Source: Klebsiella pneumoniae (GTDB taxonomy: Bacteria > Pseudomonadota > Gammaproteobacteria > Ga0077536). From it: a stretch of DNA of 14,776 nt. Location: the NCBI GenBank assembly GCA_945873015.1, contig CAMCBY010000043.1, positions 1 to 14,776 of the forward strand. The letters run 5' to 3'. The translations under genes and the position numbers were made by a program. This document shows, one piece after another, positions 8,727-14,776 of the stretch. The notes beneath the pieces were generated by a model. It was not told the DNA's origin, made no database searches, and saw nothing but the letters and a program-made list of their open reading frames with translations. Every line of letters begins with the position of its first letter. Position 1 is the stretch's first letter.

Positions 8727-9817
8727 TGAGTACGGACAAGGACGCGCCGTGGATGGCGGCGTGGCGCCAGTGGATGGGTCTCGTCAGCTCAGGCATGCAG
8801 GCCGGCGATACTCATGCGTTTACGCCAGGCCACGCTGCTGCGAGCGGATTTGGCGAGGCATACCAGAGCTTTGCGCGTGCGATCGCGCAGATGCTCGCAC
8901 AAGGCGGTGACAATGAGTTTGCCCGTCGGTTTATCGAAGCGCTCAACAGCGCCGCGCGTTACGGCGGCGGGCCGGCCGGCAACGACGATTTCCTCAATGT
9001 ATTTCTGCGCAGCACGCCGCGTGCGCTGCTGAGCGCCTTCCCCGATGCGGGGGCGGGTCATGCCTGGCAGCAATGTTCGATGACGCTGACCAAGTGGGCG
9101 CAAGAACTGCTGGCGCTGCCGAGTGTGGGCCCGCAACGAGAATGGCAGGAGATGCTGAAGGCGGTGCAGCGCGCGCTCTTGCTCGAACAGCAAACACGCG
9201 CGGCACTCGATGAACATTATCGTCTGGCGAGTCGCGCCGCTATCGCGCGTTTCGCGACCACACTCGAGGACGACAACGGCCCGCCCATTACCACTGTTCG
9301 TGGTTTGTACGACGCGTGGATAGATGAGGCCGAGGCCGCCTATGCCGCGCGCGTCATGAGCGAGCCCTTCGCGCAAGACTTCGCGGCCTGGGTCAACGCC
9401 GGCAGTGATGTACGTTTGGCCGTGCGCAGATTGGGCGGGCGGATGTCGGCCCTGTTCGATGTGCCGGGGCGTGAAGAAATGGATGCGCTGCTTGAACGCC
9501 AGCATGCGATGCAGCGTGAGTTGGCTAATCTGCGCGCGGAGCGCGACGCTACACGGTCAGCCACGCCGCTCGCACCGTCAGCGCCGGTGGCGACTGCAGT
9601 GTCTCAACAGCCTGTTGAACCGCAAGCGGGCACGCCCACGGCCAAAGCCAGGTCGCGTAACGTAAAGAGCAGGAAGGTCTCGTTTCCCGAACCAGCCAAG
9701 GCAACCGACAAGGTAAAGGCGCCCAAACCCGCACGCCCGCGGTCGCCTGCGCTGCGCAAGGCCAAACCGGCGCGCGGCGAGTTCGATATCAGCCATATTC
9801 TCGACGCGGGTAAGTAG
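8726..9817 (+). CDS. phaE: Class III PHA synthase subunit PhaE
   Basis: A 363-residue non-catalytic partner of PhaC in class III polyhydroxyalkanoate synthases; the pair polymerises 3-hydroxyacyl-CoA at the granule surface. Support comes from the length, the Trp/Gln-rich N-terminus (PWMAAWRQWMGL), the largely helical middle, the conserved-looking segment LFDVPGREEMDALLERQ followed by a coiled coil (about 240-275), and above all the position four bases before phaC. The last 90 or so residues are an Ala/Pro/Lys/Arg-rich, probably disordered tail, ending in a short patterned peptide FDISHILDAG. The start is GTG 8726; an in-frame ATG at 8753 would remove nine residues and is the main alternative, since both ribosome sites are weak. 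It lies downstream of acsA, probably in one operon with acsA and phaC. Confidence 0.88.
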   Translation: MSTDKDAPWMAAWRQWMGLVSSGMQAGDTHAFTPGHAAASGFGEAYQSFARAIAQMLAQGGDNEFARRFIEALNSAARYGGGPAGNDDFLNVFLRSTPRALLSAFPDAGAGHAWQQCSMTLTKWAQELLALPSVGPQREWQEMLKAVQRALLLEQQTRAALDEHYRLASRAAIARFATTLEDDNGPPITTVRGLYDAWIDEAEAAYAARVMSEPFAQDFAAWVNAGSDVRLAVRRLGGRMSALFDVPGREEMDALLERQHAMQRELANLRAERDATRSATPLAPSAPVATAVSQQPVEPQAGTPTAKARSRNVKSRKVSFPEPAKATDKVKAPKPARPRSPALRKAKPARGEFDISHILDAGK

Positions 9818-9821
9818 ACCT

Positions 9822-10886
9822 ATGCCGCGCCTCGAACTCCGTATCAACGACGTCACGCAGGAACTCGCGGCTTTTGAGCAGAGTTTGCGCCACGGCTTGG
9901 GGGTGCTGCGGCGTATCGGTGAGGTGTCGATTGGTGCCACACCACGCTCAGTGATATTCGAGGTCGATGGTGTGCGGCTGTATCGGTATGGCGATGCACA
10001 GACGCCGGCGCAGGGCGTACCGTTGCTGATTGTCTACGCGCTGGTCAATCGACCGGAAATGGCCGATCTGCAAGCTGGCCGCTCACTGATAGCCGCACTC
10101 ATGGAGCGTGGTTTCGATGTCTATCTCATCGATTGGGGCTATCCGGGCGGCGCAGACCGGCAGCTTTGCCTCGACGACTATATCAATCGTTACATCGACG
10201 CCTGTGTCGATCATCTGCGCGCACGTCTGGCGACCGATGCCTTGGCGGTGCTCGGCATTTGTCAGGGAGGAACGCTCAGCGCCTGTTATGCGGCGCTCCA
10301 TCCGCACAAGGTGAGGCAACTGATCACAACCGTTACGCCCATCGATTTTCACACCCCGCAGGACATGCTGAGTCACCTGGTGCAGCGTATCGACATCGAT
10401 CGATTGCTGAGTAGCTGCGGCAACGTGAGCGGCGATTTTCTGAACGGACTGTTTCTGTCGTTGAAACCCTATCGACTGACCCAGCAGAAATATCTGCGTT
10501 TTCTCGAGCAACTGGGCGACGCCGATGCGGTTGCGATGTTCCTGCGCATGGAACAGTGGATTTTCGATAGTCCGGCACTCGCGGGGCGTGCTTGCGGTGA
10601 ATTCGCCCGCGATTTTTATCAGGGCAACAAACTCGTCAAAGGCGAAGTGCTGGTGGGCGGGCGGCGTGTTGATCTCTCCGCCATCACCATGCCGGTGCTG
10701 AACATCTACGCGCGCGACGATCATCTGGTGCCGCCTGCGGCATCAAAGGCCTTAGGCGCCGTGGTCGGCAGCCGCGATTACACAGAGGTGGAATTGCCGG
10801 GTGGACACATTGGTGTTTATGTCGGACTCAAATCGCCACGCTCGGTGCCATCCGCGGTCAGTGAGTGGATGTCGGTGCGCCGGTGA
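9822..10886 (+). CDS. phaC: Class III PHA synthase catalytic subunit PhaC
   Basis: A 354-residue alpha/beta-hydrolase-fold enzyme, matching the roughly 355 residues of class III PhaC. It polymerises hydroxyacyl-CoA thioesters with release of CoA. The lipase-like box GICQGG carries the nucleophile Cys147; Asp300 (RDDHLVPP) and His329 (PGGHIG) complete the catalytic triad. Strongly conserved family blocks are visible: YALVNRP, VYLIDWGYP, LDDYINRYID, LSLKPYRLT and WIFDSP. The start follows the phaE stop by four bases, so translation is probably coupled. In the best-studied class III loci phaC precedes phaE, whereas here phaE comes first. A hairpin about 14 bases after the stop separates it from the convergent phasin gene. 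There is no truncation and no missing key residue. Confidence 0.97.
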   Translation: MPRLELRINDVTQELAAFEQSLRHGLGVLRRIGEVSIGATPRSVIFEVDGVRLYRYGDAQTPAQGVPLLIVYALVNRPEMADLQAGRSLIAALMERGFDVYLIDWGYPGGADRQLCLDDYINRYIDACVDHLRARLATDALAVLGICQGGTLSACYAALHPHKVRQLITTVTPIDFHTPQDMLSHLVQRIDIDRLLSSCGNVSGDFLNGLFLSLKPYRLTQQKYLRFLEQLGDADAVAMFLRMEQWIFDSPALAGRACGEFARDFYQGNKLVKGEVLVGGRRVDLSAITMPVLNIYARDDHLVPPAASKALGAVVGSRDYTEVELPGGHIGVYVGLKSPRSVPSAVSEWMSVRR

Positions 10887-10899
10887 AGGCAAAAGAAGT

Positions 10900-10936
10900 C
10901 CCCTTCGGATCCGCGGGGAGACGGAGTCCGAAGGGG
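10900..10936 (-). terminator. Intrinsic terminator of the phasin gene
   Basis: Arms CCCCTTCGGATCCG (10900-10913) and CGGA-g-TCCGAAGGGG (10922-10936) form a 14-bp stem with one bulged G. Read on the minus strand, the stem is followed by ACTTCTTTT, a T-rich tract, so it best serves the phasin transcript. On the plus side there is no T run, although the hairpin may still slow or end phaC transcription. Confidence 0.65.
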
Positions 10937-10958
10937 CGAGGGGAGGTCAATCTAAGAT

Positions 10959-10972
10959 GAGGACGAGTCCTC
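10959..10972. repeat. Small perfect palindrome in the phasin 3' region
   Basis: GAGGAC and GTCCTC separated by two bases, lying 12 bases past the phasin stop and before the larger terminator hairpin. It could be a minor 3'-end stem; its small size makes chance plausible. Confidence 0.3.
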
Positions 10973-10984
10973 CCTGATTCAAGC

Positions 10985-11377
10985 TCAGGCGGCCTTCTTG
11001 ACTGCCTTCAGCGGGAAAAAATTCGGCATGGCGAACTCAGTGTTGCCGCTGATCGCCTTGAAACCCTTCTCCAGCCAAGCCTGATAGGCTTCGCGGGTTT
11101 CGGTCAGGATGTCGGCCGTCGTGCGCGCCGCTTCCAGCATCTTCTCGTTGAATTCGGTGGCGAGTTTGGTTTGTTCGGTGAACAAGTCCTGCACGCCCTT
11201 CACGTCGCCCAAGGAGCTGACGAATTTGGTGCTGGTTTCAAACGCGGCGTTGGCCAGTTCCATCTGTTTGCCCGTGATCTTCTCGATGACCTGGGTGTTG
11301 ATGGCTTCAAGTTCCTTGGCCGCTTCGACAGCGTTCTTGCCGTATTCCTGCCAGTTTTCCATGAGTTTGTTTTCCAT
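10985..11377 (-). CDS. phaP: Phasin, PHA granule-associated protein
   Basis: A 130-residue protein of the phasin family, small amphipathic helical proteins that coat PHA granules and control their number and size. It has no signal peptide or membrane helix and is predicted almost all helical, with alternating hydrophobic and charged residues (about 8-108), as in QVIEKITGKQMELANAAFE and FNEKMLEAARTTADILTETR. The Phe/Pro-containing linker NFFPLKA leads to a basic Ala/Lys tail, KAVKKAA. ATG 11377 has GAGGAG about ten bases upstream. The gene has its own promoter, with tandem repeats proposed as PhaR operators, and its own terminator. It lies between phaC and pckG and is convergent with phaC. The family call rests on composition, size and context, since phasins are poorly conserved in sequence. 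Confidence 0.9.
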   Translation of the reverse strand: MENKLMENWQEYGKNAVEAAKELEAINTQVIEKITGKQMELANAAFETSTKFVSSLGDVKGVQDLFTEQTKLATEFNEKMLEAARTTADILTETREAYQAWLEKGFKAISGNTEFAMPNFFPLKAVKKAA

Positions 11378-11440
11378 AGTCGGTGCTCCTCGAGGGGGCT
11401 TGGGGCGCTTGGCGCCGTTGTTCGAACGGTAGCGGAGCTT

Positions 11441-11456
11441 TATTGCGCCGCAGCAT
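11441..11456 (-). promoter_or_regulatory. Tandem operator repeat 2, candidate PhaR site
   Basis: On the minus strand this reads ATGCTGCGGCGCAATA, abutting a second 16-bp copy directly upstream that differs only in the three central bases. It lies just downstream of the predicted phasin transcription start. The CTGC-N3-GCA core resembles the CTGC-N3/4-GCAG pattern reported for PhaR in Paracoccus. The repeat is seen directly; its identity as a PhaR site is inferred from position and the phaR gene nearby. Confidence 0.65.
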
Positions 11457-11472
11457 TATTGCAATGCAGCAT
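11457..11472 (-). promoter_or_regulatory. Tandem operator repeat 1, candidate PhaR site
   Basis: On the minus strand this reads ATGCTGCATTGCAATA, identical to the neighbouring copy at 13 of 16 positions. It overlaps the -10 box of the phasin promoter and the expected start point, so a protein bound here would block RNA polymerase. The two copies abut with no gap, giving a 16-bp period, about one and a half helical turns. Confidence 0.65.
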
Positions 11473-11496
11473 AGTTCTGGGATTAGGCCAAGTCAA
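11468..11496 (-). promoter_or_regulatory. Sigma-70 promoter of the phasin gene
   Basis: On the minus strand TTGACT (11491-11496) and TATGCT (11468-11473) are separated by exactly 17 bases, matching the -35 consensus at five of six and the -10 consensus at four of six. The expected start is near 11461, giving an 80-90-base leader before the phasin ATG at 11377. The -10 box lies within the first tandem repeat, a classic repressible arrangement. Confidence 0.6.
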
Positions 11497-11622
11497 GGGT
11501 GTGTCGAGAAAATTTTCGGGAGCAGCGCTGGTCCGCCGCAGAGCATTGCCGAGGACCGTTTTGGGGCACAGACAGCGGCGATCTGAGTGCGTATCAAGTT
11601 GGCAAAACGTTACAAGTTTTCG

Positions 11623-11651
11623 TCAACAACACGCTTGTGGTCGGCTACACT
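11623..11651 (+). promoter_or_regulatory. Possible pckG promoter
   Basis: TCAACA (11623-11628) and TACACT (11646-11651) are 17 bases apart, each matching its consensus box at about four of six positions. It sits in the AT-richer part of the 400-base gap, about 130 bases before pckG. It is weak evidence, given because transcription of pckG must begin in this gap. The rest of 11497-11700 shows no supported gene, only a short GAAAATTTTC palindrome (11508-11517). Confidence 0.25.
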
Positions 11652-11704
11652 TTCGGCCAATTTTTAGCGGTCATCGTCAGCATACTTCCTCCTGACCCGT
11701 GTTC

Positions 11705-11735
11705 CGCAGCCCCCAGTTTCGTCGCGGGGGCTGCG
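11705..11735 (+). promoter_or_regulatory. Stable hairpin in the pckG leader
   Basis: CGCAGCCCCC (11705-11714) pairs perfectly with GGGGGCTGCG (11726-11735) around an 11-base loop. Fourteen bases later there is a run of six T (11750-11755), and the pckG ATG follows at 11781. The T run is too far from the stem for a standard terminator, yet the layout resembles an attenuator or a leader control element. No known riboswitch or T-box motif was recognised. Confidence 0.45.
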
Positions 11736-11780
11736 CCGCTATTTGCTGATTTTTTGCATTTGCCATCTGGAGTTTCATCA

Positions 11781-13544
11781 ATGACTAAAAGTGCCGAATT
11801 GGCGGCATGGGTAGACTCAGTCGCCAAACTGACCCAACCGGACCGTATTCACTGGTGCGACGGTTCGGAGGAGGAGAACGCCAGCCTCACCGAACTCATG
11901 TTGGGCACCGGTGATCTCATTCGCCTGAACGAGCAATCCCATCCGAACTGCTTCCTGCATCGCTCCAACCCGCAGGATGTCGCGCGTGTCGAACACCTGA
12001 CCTTCGTCTGCACCCCCGACGCCGAAGATGCTGGACCGAACAACAACTGGATGGCGCCCGCCGACGGTCACGCCAAGATCGATCCGCTGTTCCAGGGCTG
12101 CATGCGCGGCCGCACCATGTACGTCATTCCCTATCTGATGGGACCCTACGGTTCGCCCTATGCGCGCGCGGGTGTTGAAATTACCGACAGTCCGTACGTG
12201 GTGGTCAACATGCGCGTGATGGCGCGGATCGGCACGCAGGCGCTTGCGCATCTCGAGCAGTCGCCGCGTTTCGTCAAGGGACTGCATTCAATCGGCGATC
12301 TTGATCCGGACAAGCGCTTCATCATGCATTTCCCGGACGAGTTGCTGATCAAGAGCGTTGGCTCCGGTTATGGTGGTAACGCGCTGCTCGGCAAGAAGTG
12401 CCACGCCTTACGTATCGCGAGCGCGCAGGCGCGCACCGAGGGCTGGTTGGCCGAACATATGCTGATCCTCGGCATCGAGAATCCGCAGGGCGAAACCACC
12501 TATGTTGCGGCGGCATTCCCATCCGCCTGCGGCAAGACCAATCTCGCCATGCTGGTGCCGCCGGAGGCCTACAAGGGCTGGAAGGTATGGACGGTCGGGG
12601 ACGACATTTCGTGGATGCACATGGCCGCCGACGGCCGTCTGTGGGCGATCAATCCTGAAGCGGGTTTTTTCGGCGTGGCGCCTGGCACCAGTTCGAAGAC
12701 CAATCCCAATTGCATGCAGATGCTCGATCGCGACACCATCTTTACCAATGTCGCGGTGACGCCGGATCTCGAACCCTGGTGGGAAGGTATCGACGGCGCC
12801 AAACCGGCGGCACTCATCGATTGGCAGGGACGTCCCCACGATCTCGACAAGACCGGCCCGGCAGCGCACCCCAATTCGCGCTTTACGGTATCGGCCAAAC
12901 AGTGTCCCAGTTACTCGTCGCAGGGTGAGGCGCCACAGGGCGTGCCGATCTCGGCGATCATTTTCGGCGGCCGTCGTTCCACGGTTGCGCCATTGGTGTT
13001 CGAAGCGATGGATTGGGATCACGGTGTGTTTGCCGGTGCCGCCATGGCGTCGGAAACGACCGCCGCCGCCACCGGTGCGGTCGGACAGGTGCGCCGCGAT
13101 CCGATGGCAATGAAGCCCTTCTGCGGCTACAACTTTGGCGATTATTGGGCCCACTGGTTGAGCTTTGGTGCGAAGTCGGCAAACCTGCCGCGCATCTTTC
13201 ACGTCAACTGGTTCCGCAAGGACGCCGACGGCAAGTTCATGTGGCCGGGTTACGGCGACAACATGCGCGTGCTGGAGTGGGTACTTGAACGTTGTGCCGG
13301 TCGTGGCGTCGCGGTCGAGACGCCCATCGGTTTTGTGCCCGATGCGGCCACGCTACGCCTGGATGGGCTCGATCTCGAGCGCAGCACCATGCATGCATTG
13401 CTGTCCATAGACCCGCAGATCTGGCATCGGGAAATCGAAGAAATCGAAGCCTATTTCGATACTTTCGGTAGCCGCATGCCGAAGGGGTTGCGCGATCAGG
13501 CGCGCCGCATCAAGCGTGCGCTGGACGCGCAGCTCGCCGCATAA
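11781..13544 (+). CDS. pckG: Phosphoenolpyruvate carboxykinase (GTP)
   Basis: A 587-residue GTP-dependent PEP carboxykinase, near the family's usual length. It converts oxaloacetate and GTP to phosphoenolpyruvate, CO2 and GDP in the cytoplasm, the entry to gluconeogenesis when cells grow on acetate or fatty acids. Diagnostic motifs: the phosphate loop FPSACGKTN with the family's reactive cysteine (Cys250) and Lys252; the metal-binding VGDDISWM; FGGRRSTVAPLV; and CGYNFGDYWAHWL. The N-terminal substrate-binding region (NNWM, MYVIPYLMGP) is also intact. ATG 11781 has GGAG nine bases upstream and begins at the usual family position; an upstream extension of the frame to 11499 is not protein-like. 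It lies between the phasin and phaR genes on the opposite strand to both, probably as a single-gene unit with a structured leader, and links C4 acids to the acetate and PHA genes around it. Confidence 0.97.
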   Translation: MTKSAELAAWVDSVAKLTQPDRIHWCDGSEEENASLTELMLGTGDLIRLNEQSHPNCFLHRSNPQDVARVEHLTFVCTPDAEDAGPNNNWMAPADGHAKIDPLFQGCMRGRTMYVIPYLMGPYGSPYARAGVEITDSPYVVVNMRVMARIGTQALAHLEQSPRFVKGLHSIGDLDPDKRFIMHFPDELLIKSVGSGYGGNALLGKKCHALRIASAQARTEGWLAEHMLILGIENPQGETTYVAAAFPSACGKTNLAMLVPPEAYKGWKVWTVGDDISWMHMAADGRLWAINPEAGFFGVAPGTSSKTNPNCMQMLDRDTIFTNVAVTPDLEPWWEGIDGAKPAALIDWQGRPHDLDKTGPAAHPNSRFTVSAKQCPSYSSQGEAPQGVPISAIIFGGRRSTVAPLVFEAMDWDHGVFAGAAMASETTAAATGAVGQVRRDPMAMKPFCGYNFGDYWAHWLSFGAKSANLPRIFHVNWFRKDADGKFMWPGYGDNMRVLEWVLERCAGRGVAVETPIGFVPDAATLRLDGLDLERSTMHALLSIDPQIWHREIEEIEAYFDTFGSRMPKGLRDQARRIKRALDAQLAA

Positions 13545-13562
13545 AACGAAAAGGTATGGTTG

Positions 13563-13585
13563 GCGGCGGGCGCAACGCCCGCCGC
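13563..13585. terminator. Hairpin between pckG and phaR
   Basis: GCGGCGGGCG (13563-13572) pairs perfectly with CGCCCGCCGC (13576-13585) across a CAA loop. It sits 18 bases after the pckG stop and 11 bases before the end of the convergent phaR gene. No T run follows directly on either strand; a CCTTTT lies about ten bases beyond it on the minus strand. It is probably a shared transcript end. Confidence 0.55.
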
Positions 13586-13596
13586 GAAAGCGACGA

Positions 13597-14082
13597 CTAT
13601 TCGGCCTCGTCGGGTTTCTTGCGCGGAGTCAGCAGTGCGTTCTTGAAGAACGTGTCCTGCATCTGCTTCCACATATCCAGGTTCTGCTTGGCCATTTCGC
13701 CGAACGGCGACGACATCGGCAGATTCAGCATTGCCTCGCGCATCTGGGTCTGAAAACGTTCCTGCTGATCGCGGAACATGTTGAGGCTCTGACTGATGAA
13801 ATCGCCTGCCATACCCTGCACCGAGTTGCCGTAGAAACCGATGAGCTGTTCAAGCACGTCGGTTGAGAACAGCGGCTCACCCTCTTCCTCCTGCTCGATG
13901 ATGATCTGCAGCAGGATGTTGCGCGTGATGTCTTCGCCGCTCTTCTTGTCGATGACGCAGAAGCCGATGCCTTCCAGCACCAGTTTGCGCACATCGTTCA
14001 GGGTGACGTATTTGCTCTCTGCGGTGTCGTACAGGCGGCGATTGGGGTATTTTTTGATGACCCGTTTGGCTTCGTCGATCAT
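13597..14082 (-). CDS. phaR: PHA synthesis regulator PhaR
   Basis: A 161-residue member of the PhaR family, which binds both PHA polymer and DNA: it represses the phasin gene (and often itself) until granules form and titrate it away. The hallmark KYPNRRLYDT (11-20) begins the N-terminal DNA-binding accumulation-regulator domain, followed by YVTLNDVRKLV and SGEDITRNILLQIIIEQE (49-66). The second domain includes VLEQLIGFYGNSVQGM (76-91) and a Gln/Met-rich amphipathic region typical of granule contact. The C-terminus is a short charged tail. ATG 14082 is the natural family start; its ribosome site (GGGAAAGA) is modest. The phaA-type thiolase ends 91 bases upstream on the same strand, so the two may be co-transcribed. 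The proposed targets are the repeats in front of the phasin gene and one motif upstream of phaR itself. Confidence 0.95.
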   Translation of the reverse strand: MIDEAKRVIKKYPNRRLYDTAESKYVTLNDVRKLVLEGIGFCVIDKKSGEDITRNILLQIIIEQEEEGEPLFSTDVLEQLIGFYGNSVQGMAGDFISQSLNMFRDQQERFQTQMREAMLNLPMSSPFGEMAKQNLDMWKQMQDTFFKNALLTPRKKPDEAE

Positions 14083-14117
14083 GAGGTCTTTCCCGCTCCA
14101 GACTTAGAGTGCGGCGA

Positions 14118-14128
14118 GCTGCTTCGCA
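14118..14128 (-). promoter_or_regulatory. Possible PhaR autoregulatory half-site
   Basis: On the minus strand this reads TGCGAAGCAGC, sharing the TGC-N3-GCAGC core of both phasin repeats (read in their plus orientation). It lies about 36 bases upstream of the phaR start, in the gap after the thiolase. The flanking bases do not match the phasin repeats, and the same core also occurs within pckG (12383-12393), so chance is possible. Confidence 0.3.
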
Positions 14129-14173
14129 CGTTAACGATTGCTCGGAACATGCGCGGTGCCGTTGGCGCTCGCG

Positions 14174-14776
14174 TCATGCCTTGTTGCGCTCCACGGCAAG
14201 CGCAACACCTTGACCACCGCCGATACATAAGGTTGCGAGACCGCGACGGGCGTCGCGTCGTGCCATCTCGTGCAGCAGTGTGACCAGAATTCGCGCCCCG
14301 GAAGCGCCGATTGGATGGCCGAGCGCGATCGCGCCACCGTTTACGTTGACCTTGGCCGGATCCCAGCCCAGCCCACGATTGACCGAGATGGCTTGCGCGG
14401 CAAAGGCCTCGTTGGCTTCAATCAGATCGAGATCGGAAACATTCCAGCCGGCTTTGGCCAGGCATTTCTGCGAGGCCGGGATAGGGCCTGTGCCCATGAT
14501 GGCCGGGTCGACACCGGCGCTGCTGCCGGCCCTGATGGTGGCAAGGGGCGTGAGACCGAGGCTGGCGGCTTTGGTCGCCGACATCACTACCACGGCGGCG
14601 GCGCCATCGTTGATGCCGGACGCATTGCCTGCAGTCACGGAGCCATCTTTCTTGAACGCTGCACGCAGCTTGGCCAGGCTGTCGGCCGTGGTCGCGGCAC
14701 GCGGGTATTCGTCGCGGGCGAAAATCAACGGCTCGCCTTTTTTCTGCGGAATCGAGATTGGTACGATTTCGTCAGC
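14174..14776 (-). CDS. phaA: Acetyl-CoA acetyltransferase (thiolase), C-terminal part
   Basis: The last 200 residues of a biosynthetic-type thiolase; the frame is open to the right edge, so the N-terminal half, including the nucleophilic cysteine, lies outside the window. The enzyme condenses two acetyl-CoA to acetoacetyl-CoA, the first step of PHB synthesis. Visible conserved blocks: VTAGNASGINDGAAAV, the NEAFA motif, GGAIALGHPIGASGAR with the catalytic histidine, and CIGGGQGVAL with the second active-site cysteine. These are complete and undamaged. An internal TTG near 14728 is not a real start, because family similarity continues upstream of it. The PHA context and position upstream of phaR favour phaA over a fatty-acid-degradation thiolase, but the two are hard to separate from the C-terminus alone, so the symbol is contextual. 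A PhaB reductase could lie just beyond the window. Confidence 0.9.
   Translation of the reverse strand, partial: ADEIVPISIPQKKGEPLIFARDEYPRAATTADSLAKLRAAFKKDGSVTAGNASGINDGAAAVVVMSATKAASLGLTPLATIRAGSSAGVDPAIMGTGPIPASQKCLAKAGWNVSDLDLIEANEAFAAQAISVNRGLGWDPAKVNVNGGAIALGHPIGASGARILVTLLHEMARRDARRGLATLCIGGGQGVALAVERNKA

Noticed and set aside
11499..11780. Upstream extension of the pckG frame
   Set aside because: The added 94 residues include the leader hairpin sequence and have no PEP carboxykinase similarity; the family N-terminus begins at 11781.
12383..12393. Another match to the TGC-N3-GCAGC core
   Set aside because: It lies inside conserved pckG coding sequence with no promoter nearby, so it is taken as background; it also warns that the core alone is not specific.

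Overview
The window is a G+C-rich proteobacterial chromosome segment. Its core is a polyhydroxyalkanoate (PHA) storage locus: a class III PHA synthase pair (phaE-phaC), a phasin, the PHA regulator phaR and the C-terminal part of a phaA-type thiolase. The class III PhaE/PhaC pair, the short PhaR and the small phasin fit a Gammaproteobacterium best. This is inferred from family knowledge and no search was run.

Layout, left to right. Bases 1-2485 hold a divergent pair: a short-chain dehydrogenase on the minus strand, cut by the left edge, and a flavin monooxygenase of Baeyer-Villiger type on the plus strand. A strong 15-bp-stem hairpin separates the monooxygenase from a convergent small membrane protein of the MAPEG family. 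After about 310 bases with no gene comes a 759-residue membrane PAS-GGDEF-EAL protein with both catalytic motifs intact and an apparently shortened periplasmic sensor. A HAL2-type 3'(2'),5'-bisphosphate nucleotidase converges on it with a 9-bp gap.

From 6743 the theme is C2 metabolism and carbon storage. Acetyl-CoA synthetase (acsA) is followed after 45 bp by phaE, then after 4 bp by phaC, all on the plus strand and probably one transcription unit. A terminator facing the other way ends the phasin gene on the minus strand. GTP-dependent PEP carboxykinase (pckG, plus) lies between the phasin and phaR (minus), and phaR is followed by the phaA-type thiolase (minus, cut by the right edge). The genes suggest activation of acetate to acetyl-CoA, condensation by PhaA, polymerisation by PhaEC, granule coating by phasin under PhaR control, and gluconeogenesis through PckG. 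The acetoacetyl-CoA reductase (PhaB) is not visible in the window.

The most striking non-coding signal is in front of the phasin gene. A near-consensus sigma-70 promoter (TTGACT, 17 bp, TATGCT) runs directly into two abutting 16-bp direct repeats that differ at only three central positions. The repeats cover the -10 box and the expected transcription start, as expected for a PhaR operator, and a copy of their conserved core lies just upstream of phaR. No RNA gene, CRISPR array, insertion sequence or clearly new multi-gene system was found. The window is mostly a recognisable metabolic region with some unusual details.
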